A stretch of 51,521 nt of DNA from Stentor coeruleus (taxonomy: Eukaryota; Ciliophora; Heterotrichea; Heterotrichida; Stentoridae). The position numbers and the translations under genes are program-made. This document shows, in pieces, positions 10,248-20,900 of this stretch (position 1 is its first letter; each line of letters opens with the position of its first letter). The stretch is taken from the NCBI GenBank assembly GCA_001970955.1, contig MPUH01000477.1, positions 1 to 51,521 on the forward strand, read 5' to 3'. The notes beneath the pieces are model-generated. The model was not told where the DNA came from. It made no database searches and was given only the letters and a program-made list of their open reading frames with translations.

Positions 10248-11558
10248 CTACATAAAATCGTCATCCCACTCCTCATCTTCTACTTCCTCTCCTCCAAGTT
10301 CACCCATCTCCAACTGGTACCTCAAAAACCCTCCAATTCCACCAAACCCTCTAACAAACTGCATCCCTTCCTGGCTTTTATCTGTAACAAACTCCAAAGC
10401 TGCCCCAAATTTCCCATAATTATCAACAATCCATTCAGCAAGTGGGCCTTTTTCAACACACTCTAACTCAACCCCATTTTCCATAAAATGTTCATTTTTT
10501 TTCTCTTCTTCTTGAGTCAAATACAATATTTTTTCCGACATATTAGTCGGGTTCTTAAGAACGACTCTAACATGTTCTAAACCTTCAAATAACAAAATAG
10601 TTTCAATTGCCCCCATTGTCAATGCACGTATAGTATCAGTAATCCCATAACAATATTTTCTAGAATCCAATGACACTTCTTCAAAGAACTTCCCAACAAT
10701 CTTTTTTTCTCTAATAAACCGGACATTAAGTAAAGTTTCAGCACTAAGTTCTATAGCTTGATTAAAACCATTTTCTCCTCCATATGAAATATCGACTATA
10801 TTTATAACTTTAGGCTGTAATCTTTGATCAAACATATCACTAACATATAAATCTTTCTTAAACTCAGCACTTCCTGCTAGGATAAGTCCAGATACATTAG
10901 ATTTATCATTTGTAATAAACATCTGAGTTGCACATTCAGCTACTTTTCTTAGATAATTATGTCTTGATTCCATTCTCAATCTTGCAAAACGTACACTTGA
11001 CTGCCCACCTCTTCTATGTTTTTTAGGCAAATCAACTGAGAATTTATGTAAAACTTCTCTAGTATTTCCTTGAAGTGTTCCAAATAAAGCCCCATTACCA
11101 TCAACAATAATAAACCCAAATTTATCATCAGTTTCAAGAAGTTCTTTTAAAGCTGAAGTTTCGAATTTGTTATCACATAAGTATAAAGAAGTGTTTATTG
11201 GTCTAAAAGGTTGTAAGTCAAAAGTATATTTTCTTTCACATATTCCTTCATCATTTATGACTTCACCACAATAGACGATTAGACCATTTTGAGGAACTCG
11301 GTTATTGTATAATTTAAGACGCTCTTTCACTGAGGTTAATGCGCTTTGAACAGCTTGACGGACTACACGGGATTTTATATTGGCTGCTTTTCCATATTCT
11401 TCAGTGATCATTTTGTTGATAAGAGGAAGCTGTTCTTTGGGAGGAATTATAAGAGAGATGAGAGATGTTCCATTCCCTCTGGCTTTCTCAAGACTTTGAA
11501 TTAGTCTTTTTACTTTCCAGAGTTCAATATTCTTCTCAAGCTCCTCTTGACCTTCCAT
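10248..11558 (-). CDS. eRF1: Eukaryotic peptide chain release factor 1 (eRF1)
   Basis: 436 residues, full length for eRF1, TAG stop. Domain 1, which reads the stop codon, has the GTS motif (residues 30-32), NIKS (60-63) and YLCDNKF (126-132, canonical YxCxxxF). Domain 2 carries the GGQ motif (184-186) in [17 protein letters not shown], which triggers peptidyl-tRNA hydrolysis. The C-terminal domain ends in the usual acidic tail ([14 protein letters not shown]), which contacts eRF3. Intact NIKS and YxCxxxF agree with reading all three stops. The residues before NIKS are K-A-A rather than the common T-A-S. No intron is needed. The 5' flank (11559-11880) is G-rich and almost C-free on the plus strand, that is, C-rich and G-free on the coding strand. 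Confidence 0.97.
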   Translation of the reverse strand: MEGQEELEKNIELWKVKRLIQSLEKARGNGTSLISLIIPPKEQLPLINKMITEEYGKAANIKSRVVRQAVQSALTSVKERLKLYNNRVPQNGLIVYCGEVINDEGICERKYTFDLQPFRPINTSLYLCDNKFETSALKELLETDDKFGFIIVDGNGALFGTLQGNTREVLHKFSVDLPKKHRRGGQSSVRFARLRMESRHNYLRKVAECATQMFITNDKSNVSGLILAGSAEFKKDLYVSDMFDQRLQPKVINIVDISYGGENGFNQAIELSAETLLNVRFIREKKIVGKFFEEVSLDSRKYCYGITDTIRALTMGAIETILLFEGLEHVRVVLKNPTNMSEKILYLTQEEEKKNEHFMENGVELECVEKGPLAEWIVDNYGKFGAALEFVTDKSQEGMQFVRGFGGIGGFLRYQLEMGELGGEEVEDEEWDDDFM

Positions 11559-12413
11559 TTATAACCAATTAGCTACCTATCAGAAGATTAGTTAAAACAT
11601 AGAGGATTTTGTTAGATGAAAGGACAGGATGATAGAGTGAAAATAAAGGGGAAATTGAGTGGTTTGAATAGATGAGGAATTTTTTTTTGGAGTTTTGTAT
11701 GATTTGGAGAATTTGAAAGTGATTTTGATAAGGTTTGAGAGGGTAAATGAGAGTTTGGATCATGCTTTTGAGTATGAGATTTATGTTTTGGCAAGGGAGG
11801 ATTGGGTTATTTGTGGATTTAGGATTTTTTTGGTTGATGGGAGAGGGGATTATTAGGATTTTTTTAGTTGAGTGGAATGGATTTATTGTTGGAGTTGGAT
11901 TTTGGTTAGTCTAATGATAGTTAGGAAATATGAGATTGAGTTAAATTTTGATGCTAGTTAAAGTAATTGGATGCTAATGTGTGGATTATGATATTTAAAG
12001 AAAATATCAGTTTTGCATAGTATTTTACCTTTTAAAAATATATTTCTTCATGGTTTACTAATATTATCAGAATATTTTTATGTAAACATCTTGATATACT
12101 ATAGGATAAATTTGGATTTTTTGTAATTTGGATATGATAACTTTTTTTATTATTATGAAGTCCTAATTTGCTAAAATCAATTATTTAGAGCTGAAAAATT
12201 AACATCAAGTTTAATGACCTAAGGCTAAATCAAATATATTTTTTAAACTATAAAGGTTTTTTTTATATGAACAAACCGTTAGAAAGATAAATTTCTAATC
12301 AGATTTGTAGTATAAAATACTCAGTTTTTTATACAAGCATATGCCGATTTGTTGTGAAATTTGATAAAAATTGTAATTATTTATTGTCTACAAATGACGC
12401 TATTTTAAAGTTT
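11559..12413. promoter_or_regulatory. eRF1 upstream region, skewed composition
   Basis: In 11641-11880 the plus strand has about 78 G and only 3 C by hand count. On the eRF1 coding strand this is a C-rich, G-depleted 5' flank. Short minus-strand frames here are low-complexity by-products of the composition. From about 11900 the composition normalises and nothing is recognised. Confidence 0.6.
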
Positions 12414-12836
12414 TTAAAATTCACAATTAAAGTTATTAAATCTATCAGCACATCCTAAATGACCTTCTTTCCCTTCTAAAAACGATCTGACAACTTGAAT
12501 ATATTGATTTGTAGTACAATGACAAATAGTCCTAAAAGTAACTAGTTTTTCAATTAAATTATATATATAAACCCCAAATATCTCATTTGGATTCATATTG
12601 ATAATTTTTTTATTGATCATATTTACAGAAGGGTTTTTGCAACTAAAAATAGTCTCGATTTGTAAAATATCCAAAAAAAGTGAATTATCTTTACAATCAT
12701 ATTTCTTTATATAAATAGTCGAACCGTTGTTTATCTTGAATCGACATGCTTTATCATCCTTTTCATTTAGTCTTTTTTTCTCTTCATTAGAAATTTCTTT
12801 TAGATTCATGAGATATCCGCTTTTTAAATTTTCCAT
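12414..12836 (-). CDS. Hypothetical protein, 140 residues
   Basis: I do not recognise this protein. It starts MENLKSGYLMNLKEIS, has a charged first third and a mixed hydrophobic middle (NPNEIFGVYIYNLIEKL), and ends with cysteines in TICHCTTNQYI and GHLGCADRF. No transmembrane helix, coiled coil or signal peptide is evident. The stop is TAA. It is divergent from the SF-assemblin-like gene. Length and amino-acid mix are compatible with a real small gene, but an accidental frame in AT-rich DNA cannot be excluded. Confidence 0.45.
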   Translation of the reverse strand: MENLKSGYLMNLKEISNEEKKRLNEKDDKACRFKINNGSTIYIKKYDCKDNSLFLDILQIETIFSCKNPSVNMINKKIINMNPNEIFGVYIYNLIEKLVTFRTICHCTTNQYIQVVRSFLEGKEGHLGCADRFNNFNCEF

Positions 12837-13114
12837 TATATAACCTTTTACTTTTTCTTCACATCAAATATCATTTAATTTTAACGAAATAAAAGATAAA
12901 ATTTAAGATTTGGTTTTATATCGCATTATCATAAAACCAATAAATTATCTCAATTTTATGTATCCAATATTCATATACCTCTAATCCAAAATTATTATCT
13001 AAACCCATCTCTTATATGAATTTTTTTACAAAATCACTTCAAACCCATCTCAAAAATCACTTTCTAAAAAAGGCTTTTTTCCCTATATCAAAAACCCCTT
13101 CTAATATTCAAATA

Positions 13115-13897
13115 ATGGAAAGAAATTTTGCTACTCCCGGCCTTCTCAAAATAAAAAAACTCACAGAAAAACTTGTAAACTTGCAAGTTGGCATGGAACA
13201 CGAAAAAGATTCACGCAAAGACATGAACATGTACAAAATCAACTCCTTAGAAGAAAAAGTTATAAAAACCAAAACATCAGAAGAAACCAAATACACTGTA
13301 AAATCTACTTAGAACTTCAAAGAATCCATAGTAAAGCTTCAAGAACAAATGGTCAAAGAACGAGAATCACGAGAAATCCTTGATGAACGTAAAAGCAAAG
13401 AGGTTAAATTACTAGAAAACAATTTGACAATCGACATGAATTTAGAAAAACAAGCCGGGAAAGAATCATCGGCTAAAGTTGCTAAAATTGTTGAAGAAAA
13501 AATTTTTGAAGTGAAAATCGAATTTGGTAAAGAGAAAAGTAATAGAGAGGAAAATGAGGAAAAACGTATTGAAGAATTTACTAGTGAAATAACTTTACTT
13601 CAAGAAGCTGTAGAGACTGAATCAAATAATAGAGAAAATGCTTATGATAGGATATTAAAAAAGATTAAAGAAGAAATGAGTAGAATGTATGAACTTGTTG
13701 AGATACAAGCTAAGTCTAGAGAGGATTCACATAAGATTTATATAACTTTGGTTGAGGAAATGGATAATCGGATAAGACAAGAGTTGAGTAGAGAGAAAAA
13801 AGAAAGGGAATTGACTGAAGAAACATTGATTAGGTTACTTGAGGATACATGTTCTCGTGTGGAAACTGGACTTTCACATAATATTTATAGTGCTTAA
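13115..13897 (+). CDS. SF-assemblin/beta-giardin-like striated fibre protein
   Basis: 255 residues after removing a 15-nt intron (13298-13312), which otherwise puts a TAG in frame. The product is almost entirely charged coiled coil with recurrent SREI/SNREE/SKSRED-type turns, e.g. EKSNREENEEKRIEEFTSEI, ETESNNRENAYDRILKKI and EIQAKSREDSHKIY. This is the regular Ser-punctuated heptad pattern of SF-assemblins, which build striated rootlet fibres at basal bodies. The short non-helical head (MERNFATPGLLKIKKLTEKL) also fits. I chose the ATG at 13115. An in-frame ATG at 13016 would add 33 residues, but that stretch has the C-rich composition of 5' flanks. Family call by pattern, good but not certain. 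Confidence 0.8.
13298..13312 (+). other. 15-nt spliceosomal intron
   Basis: GTAAAATCTACTTAG. Its TAG would end the SF-assemblin-like frame. Removal joins ...EETKYT to NFKESIVKLQEQ and continues the coiled coil. It starts GTA, ends TAG and has an A at position 10, as in the other two 15-nt introns. Confidence 0.9.
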
Positions 13898-16394
13898 AAA
13901 ATTATGATGATAAAATTTTGTTTATAATAGTAAATTAAAAGGTGGATTAGGCTTGAAAAGTGATTATTAGGAAATAAACTTAATAGGCATGAAATAATAT
14001 TGGTTTTTATTAAATATTTTAAGTTTTTTTATTAATAATTGTATTAAAATGTAGATATGATAATACACATAATAGGATTTTTTGTGAGATATAAGTGTAT
14101 GTGATATAGGCAAAAATTTGTATGAAAATTTTATTAGTTTTTTAATATAAGATATTATTGATTTGAAGTTAGGCTCTATTCAAGCTCAGTGTCATGTATT
14201 TTTTTAATGATTTTTTTTCAAACTGGTATACTGAAAAAAAAAAATTTTTTAGTAGAAATTTTAGGATTTGAGATTTATTTTATATTCTTAATCAGCTGAA
14301 AACCTGGATCTTGCAAAATGAAGAAATTCTTATCCATATAGCTTGTAAGACTATAATTATACTAGTATTAATTAAGTGTTTTAAAACTAGATTAACACAT
14401 ATTATATACATAAACAATAAATAAAAATCTGTTATTTCACATAAAACTTATTGAATAATTATCTCCCAACTATTATTAACACTTTAGGGGAATATGAATG
14501 ATAAATTTAATATAAGGATTTCGAAAAAGATATGATGATTTCATAGCATAGAAATTTATAGTGAAAGATTAAAATTCTATGCTAAAAAGTAAATATATCT
14601 TAGCTGAATAAATGGTATAAAATAAAAGTTGTTGTTTTTTATTTATGATTGCTTCTTTGTAATTTTAGAGGGGGAAAAATATGAGATTTATTTGGAATAT
14701 TTTAAGTTATTATTTATTAATCATAAAACAAAAGTTACTTTATTTTTGGATTTAATTAAATATCATGACTGGATATAATAAATCCTTAACTTTTTAGCCA
14801 AAGATAACGGAAGATATTTTTTCTTGAAAAGAGAGANAATAAATCCTTAACTTTTTAGCCAAAGATAACGGAAGATATTTTTTCTTGAAAAGAGAGAAAA
14901 TATATTATAGAAACTAAGATTCAATCGAAATATCCTGGATTCTTAGTGTAATTAAGTATCTGTTAGCATATTAAACTGATATAATTTATTTTGAATATAT
15001 GTTATATAGTAACAAAAAGCCTTAATCAATTTGAGTTTGAGATTATGTAAAAAGATAGGGATTGGCTATATTTATTTGATTTTTTTGAATTATAATAATA
15101 CTATTAATGAATTTCAGTAGGTGTTGAATTGGAGATGTGATAAAAAATCGTAGCAGTGTTGTATATTGGCGTTAATAAAAAAATTAAGCTGATTGATTAT
15201 ATTTTGAAATCAATCTTAAATATATTACTTCTTATTCCAAAATATTGAGAAAAAAAATTTATATATGGTTAATATTACAAAGAATGAAGTTTTACAAATA
15301 CTTTATCAAAATTTCAATCTTTTAATAAATATTTTGCAAAGGAAACTATTAAAAACTCCACAAATTAATTATTTTTATTAAATGATTTAAATTTGAGCAT
15401 CCCCAACATATAAATTTTTCTTAGTAAACAACTTCTCTCATTCTTAGAAACCATAATACAAAATCTTATATAATGCTATAGGATTTTAGCCTGAAGATAA
15501 TGAAAATACTTTACTAATTATATTAAATTATGAAATCTAATATTTTGTCAATAGCACATTCTTATAAATCTTAATATAAACCTTATCTTTATATATAAAA
15601 TAGCATTTTCACTTATCCTTTTCCTTACAAAATATTTTTAGTTTCGCTTCACCAAAAAACTTTAAATTTTTTTTAGGAATAATAAAATATCTGCACCTGT
15701 AAACCTTCTACAGAAGAAGAAAATTAAAACTAAAGGTTAATATGAATATAACAAATAAGCCAAGGTATTATGAGGTTAGGAATTTTCTTAATTCATATAG
15801 AAAATATGCTTTTTGTTAAAAATCCTGGATAGGTAAACTCGTATTGTTTTTAGAATCTAATTATGTTACTTTATGAGATTTATCTGATTACAAATTACCT
15901 GTTAGTTCATTTAAATAAAGTATTTATTATAAATTTTTAGACCTATGCTAAAAGAGCAAAATGGTGAACTGACCCTAGCATATCTAGAGAAAAAGTTTAT
16001 ATAATAGTTAGTATAAAACTAGATTTTTACTAACAAATTAATTATTATTCATGTGAAAAGCAGATTTCACCTAAAAAAATTCAAAAGTTCATAAATATAT
16101 TCCAAAAAAAAGGGCAAACAACCAACAATAAAACTCCCTTACCTTTTTATAATAACTATATTTATTATAAAACTGTCTAAATCCCAATTAAAATACCTAA
16201 ATTCAGAACTATTTCATCAGCATATCAACCTTTAATCTTAATCCTTAAAAATCTTCAAACAATTTTATATAATACATAAAAACTCATATGTATTTTTGCA
16301 TATAAAAAATATACTAAAGAATTATTGTGATATCACATAATATAATTAAAAAATCAAACTTTTAGTCATGTTATTCAAAAATAAATAGGCCATA
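13898..16394. other. 2.5-kb gene-poor region
   Basis: No complete gene supported. It contains the 60-bp duplication around the N at 14837. A short frame at about 15741-15950 looks faintly coding but has TAA and TGA stops. No transposase, RNA gene or tandem repeat was recognised. Confidence 0.6.
14777..14897. repeat. 60-bp direct duplication flanking N at 14837
   Basis: 14777-14836 is repeated exactly at 14838-14897 with one N between. This is the signature of an unmerged contig overlap in non-coding DNA. Confidence 0.9.
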
Positions 16395-17399
16395 ATGGAA
16401 GAAAAGCTCCTTGACTGGGAAGATAATGTTGAGAGCTTACCTTTTTATAAGCATATGATCGCTGGATCTTGTGCAGGCCTTATAGAACATTCTATAGCGT
16501 TTCCTTTTGATACACTTAGGACGTATGCTCAAGCAGAAACAACTAAATTAACTACATTCAGAGGCTCTGCTGCTTTTGTTAATCAAGTTGGATTTTTCTC
16601 TCTTTGGAAAGGAGTTTCTAGTGTGTTTTATGGTTGTATTCCTGCTCATGCTGTTTATTTCTCAGTATATGAATTCTCGAAAAAAACTTTGAAAATTGAA
16701 TCAAATAGCAATTATTATTTTTTCTCAACATCAATTACAGGTATTGTAGCTACTCTATGCCATNCAATTACAGGTATTGTAGCTACTCTATGCCATGATT
16801 GCATAATGACTCCAATGGATGGTATTTTCTAAGTAGTTGTAAAACAAAGAATTCAATTAAATCGTCAATCCAGCCCAATAAATCTATTAAAGAAAATTGC
16901 AGAAACTGAAGGTTTAATAAGTCTATATAGAAGTTTACCAATAACTTTAATTATGAACATCCCTCAAGCAGCTTTATTCATGACATTATATGAAAACATG
17001 AAAAGTTTTTTATTTACTGATGGAAAAACACACATTGCTGGAGTATTTGCATGTGCAGGAATTTCTGGTGCTATAGCTTCAGGGATAACAACTCCAATGG
17101 ATGTTATAAAAACTCGATTACAAACACAAACAGAGGAATGTAAAATTTTACGAAGCAAAGATCTAGAAGCAATAATGAAAATCACAAATTGCAAAAAACC
17201 AGTCTGTCGTAGATCAGGGGAAAATACTTGTGAGAAACCTAGATATTGTACTATTAAAGGGACAATAAAATTGATTATTAAAGAAGAAGGATTTAAAAGC
17301 TTGTATAGTGGGATGTTTCATAGAATGATGTATGTACTTCCTGGAGCTGCTGTTAGTTGGGGTGCATATGAGTATATCAAAAGCTTATTAATTAATTAA
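16395..17399 (+). CDS. Mitochondrial carrier, mitoferrin-like (SLC25)
   Basis: 318 residues after removing a 15-nt intron (16822-16836) and collapsing a 32-bp duplication around the N at 16764. Three carrier repeats are visible, with signatures FPFDTLRTY (repeat 1), TPMDVVKQR (repeat 2, formed only after splicing) and TPMDVIKTR (repeat 3), each with downstream aromatic/Gly motifs. HDCIMTPMDVVKQRIQ and MNIPQAALFMTLYE resemble the mitoferrin/Mrs3-4 branch, which imports iron into the matrix. Substrate remains inference. Repeat 3 has an unusual insert after the signature, NCKKPVCRRSGENTCEKPRY, with three Cys in the stretch and a fourth two residues on, predicted to face the matrix. The ATG at 16395 follows ATA and precedes GAA. 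TAA stop. Confidence 0.9.
16732..16796. repeat. 32-bp direct duplication flanking N at 16764
   Basis: 16732-16763 repeats exactly at 16765-16796. The total insert of 33 nt keeps frame and so hides inside the carrier gene, where it falsely duplicates about 11 residues of a membrane helix. Confidence 0.92.
16822..16836 (+). other. 15-nt spliceosomal intron
   Basis: GTATTTTCTAAGTAG. Unspliced, a TAA ends the carrier frame at 16832. Removal rebuilds the diagnostic carrier signature as PMDVVKQRIQ across the junction, which makes this the strongest intron call in the window. Confidence 0.96.
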
Positions 17400-17488
17400 G
17401 GGCGCTAATAGTGATTAGATTAGCTATAAATATGTTTTTGCTAATACCTTTAAGAAATCCTAATAAAGGCCTAACCATTTATAATCTA

Positions 17489-17898
17489 CTAAACTTCTTC
17501 TCTTTCTCGTGATCTACTTCTTGTACTACGTTTATTACGTTGTCTAGTCATAAAGTAAATATGAGGTAATGCCTTCGTTTTCTTGAACATACTATCAAGT
17601 CGTGGCTTGATAAAGTTATCTACCTTGAAAAGTCACCTTGTTTCGGAAGTTCCGAATTAGGAACAAAAGCAACCTTCAACGCCTTGCCGGTTTCTGTGGG
17701 CCAGACCCTGTCTTGAAGAGCCTTAAATGTCGCTTCAACCTCTTCTGTTGTAGAAACAGTGACATAGCATTGCGACTTTATAGAGTCCATCCAGAAATAC
17801 TGAATCTTGCAAGTTTCCTCTAAAAGACTCCTGGCTTGCGACACAGTAAAAGGCCGGACAAAGTTGGTGATATGAAGGTTTAAGAACTTAGTATCCAT
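17489..17898 (-). CDS. Acinus-like protein (RRM plus RSB motif)
   Basis: The first 86 or so residues match the Acinus RRM: LHITNFVRPFTVSQARSLLE, then FWMDSIKSQCYVTVSTTEEV, then a WP...GK..K..FV strand. Acinus is the scaffold of the ASAP complex with RNPS1 and SAP18. The frame stops at a TAG, but a few bases on, in another frame, comes LDSMFKKTKALPHIYF, the Acinus RNPS1/SAP18-binding (RSB) motif. This is followed by an Arg/Ser-rich end (RNKRSTRSRSREREEV) and a TAG at 17489-17491. Excising 17 nt (17620-17636) joins them into about 130 residues. The SAP domain and long N-terminus of animal Acinus are absent. Its start lies only 48 bp from the end of the polycystin gene. The homology is convincing, the junction less so. 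Confidence 0.8.
17620..17636 (-). other. Proposed 17-nt intron in Acinus-like gene
   Basis: On the minus strand GTGACTTTTCAAGGTAG. The frame change between the RRM and RSB parts requires removal of 3n+2 nt, so a 15-nt intron cannot do it. This 17-nt segment has GT...TAG ends and restores the frame as PKQDNFIKPRLDSMF. A one- or two-base assembly error with a different intron is the alternative. Confidence 0.5.
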
Positions 17899-17946
17899 TT
17901 ATTACAAAAAAAATTCAAAACTTTTAACTAAATTCTTTATCTAATT

Positions 17947-20900
17947 TTATAATGAATTGCCTTCAAGATCAGCAACTTGACTAATAAGTTTTTTATTTGT
18001 ATGTTCATAACGAGCCCTATCCTGGCTTAAATGCGTTTTATATTCTAATAAATTCGAGCAATCATTAGATGAATCCTCAATACTTTGTCTTATACTAGTC
18101 CTTCTACCATATTCTGCTTGACCCCAGCTAGCATTTTCTAGTTTTCTATAGATTTCATTATCAAAAATGTTTTCCATAAGAAGATCAACTTTTTCTATAG
18201 CTAAAATATTATTTGATAATTCTAGAATTATAGAACAACATAAAATTTCAGTTTCTTCTAAAGTTAAACAACGAATACACAGGTTTTGTTTAGTTTTTTG
18301 TTTTCCAGTAAGACTAAGCCAAAGCAAGTTTTTTTCAGGGATTTTTAATGAACAAAGGTAAGATATTGGGTTTTTTGAAGACAAATAAGGGAGGATGTAA
18401 TCTTGGGATATATTAAGAAATGATTTACATCGAGAAATTTTTTCTGAGATACTCAAATTGCCCCAATTTATATTTATATCTTCAGGATAAGGTACAATTG
18501 TCCATATTATATGTCTTCCTTCATCATTAAGATCAGAAATCCACATGCTGATTTTGTCATGTATAGATAAAGATTCCCATAATTCTTTAAGTCTTGGAGA
18601 TACTTCCGGTCTAAAATTTTCAATTATATTATTCATACAATAATACCCTTTGCATGTAACCCCACTAACTTCAAGGGTTTTTTGCATATCTCCATTATTT
18701 ATAAGTTCTTGTTTATTGATTTTTGCTAAAGAGTTCCAAATATGAACTTTTGATTCGAGAGGCTCAAGATTCCACACATGTGAATTCATATAAACTAATT
18801 CTTTTATATCAAATTCTGGGGATTGAATCTGAGGACTTTTTGAATATAAATCTGATAAAGAAAGTTTTCCTCGTGTTCTACACATTAGTTCATGTTCGAC
18901 TTGATGAATCCAACCATTTGTCATACTTTTTTTTGATATTTTTTCTTCAATATACAGATCTGTATTATCTGATAATATTATATATTTATTATCATCTATT
19001 TGGCTTATATCTGAACTTTCTTTTGAATATAATGGTTTTATATCAATTTCTTCATGTTCTTGAGCTAATAATACACTTTCTCCTTTAAGTTTGGCTTGAA
19101 ATGTTAGAAGTAGTTTTGATAATAGACCGATTTTTGAACTGTAGCTTGGAAGAAGGTCTTTGTAGTAACCTGTGATTATGGACACAAACATTGAAGAGAG
19201 GAAGAAAATTATTGTTACAATGAATAAGACGATATAGATTAAACCTAAGGTGTGATCTGCTTTGTAATAAAGGTCATAGTCGAAATAACCGAATCTTAAG
19301 AAATAACCTGATATGAAAGAATTTTCTAAGGTTGCATATCCAGGATGATAATGTCCAAGCATAATATGTCCCATGAGCATAAATCCAAACATAATAGTAA
19401 AGTACATCATCAAAAAAAACAAAAAATCTAGCCGTGCTTTTCCCATAATACTTATCAAAAACGCCATTTTAGAACTCAATAAAAAATACTTTGGAATCCT
19501 TATAAAAAGAAAGAAAAAATTATAAGCAGCCATAATTTTATACGCTTCCAAGATTTCTGCTGAGTCATAAAAATCATCAAAACTTTCTATTTTCATTGGA
19601 CTTATACAGAATTTTAGAGATGTAAATAATGTTCCATACGCAAAAACATATGAAGTTATCTCAATAGCTCTTTCCAAATCTTTTGTAAAAAAAATATAAG
19701 TGGCACGAATCATTTGAGTTATATTCATAGCAATTAAATATATAATAGATCTTATACAAACATTTAAATAGTCTTGTGTATTTTTATCTTTTTTTCCTTG
19801 ACCTTTAGAGATTTCTTCTATTACAGCTAGAACTCTTTCTCTCTTTTTTGCTTTAGAAATTCTTTTTTTATTTAGTTTTTTCCAAACCCTTATAAATTCT
19901 TTGAAGATCCTTAAAGATAAATATATACATATGATAAGAGAAAGGAAACTCAGAGTTATGATTTTTATATCTCCACCTATATACATTTGTGGGGTAATTG
20001 ATATAGATTTGAATTCATGTGAAATTTTACCTGAAAGTCCTTGAGTAAAAACTAAAATATTATAAGTCAAATACTCAAGGTTTCGATTATAAAATACCCA
20101 TTCTAGTACTATTGAAGAACAGTTTCTAGAACTAACTTGATCATTTTTAATCAACAAAAACATTTTTTTTGCATTGTCATAAGAGTTTAAAGTTAATGAA
20201 ATACCTCCTTTTCTTCCATAGCTTCCATCTTCATTAATATCATAACTGGAATATAATAATTTACTTGATTTCCCTCGAAATTCAGTTAAGTTGTATCCAG
20301 AACTTAAAATTACGGGTATTGTGTTTTTAGAAAAATCAGCGGTGTTATTAATAAAATTATATCTTTGTATAGTTATTCTTATTGACTTGTTAAGGTATAG
20401 ATAATTTTGATATGAAGATTCTTCTCTGAGCAGTTCAAAAAATATTTGATCAATAAAAGCTTCAACTTCAGGATATGAAGTTATTTGATCAACATTCATT
20501 TCTGTTAAATAGGTAAAGTTTTTAAGGCTAATTGAGTTTTTCGAAACTAATTTCATATGATAACTATCATGTATGTTTAACTCTAATTTGATAGTATATA
20601 ATATTAGTAATAGCCATAAAATAAATACAATCATTTCTATAAACATTGAAAAATTATATTCAACATCAAGTTCTTTTTTTTGCATAATAATATCATTTTT
20701 TTTCTCTTTTTCTAATATTTCTCTAATTTGCTCTTTTAATCTATTTACTACTGCAGTTTGTGGTTCTAAATTTTTTTCTTGTAAAAATGAACTTAAAGTA
20801 GCCAAGTTAAACTTGAGTCTTACCCATAAATCTATATTTGATTGCCTTTTTATTGAGTTCTCTAATGATTTTAGTTTTTCTTGAATTTCTGGGTTTATTA

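Noticed and set aside
11569-11794. Two overlapping minus-strand frames upstream of eRF1
   Set aside because: Pro/Ser/Ile low-complexity products of the C-rich, G-free 5' flank. They overlap each other and have no homology signal.
15741-15950. Short frame MNITNKPRYYEVRNFLNSYR considered as a transposase remnant
   Set aside because: Stops after 25 codons, then TAA and TGA recur. No DDE or other motif and no terminal repeats.
20573-20884. Plus-strand frame inside the polycystin gene (and similar frames inside the Cav genes)
   Set aside because: Antisense shadow of a well-supported gene with Phe/Ser-rich low-complexity translation.
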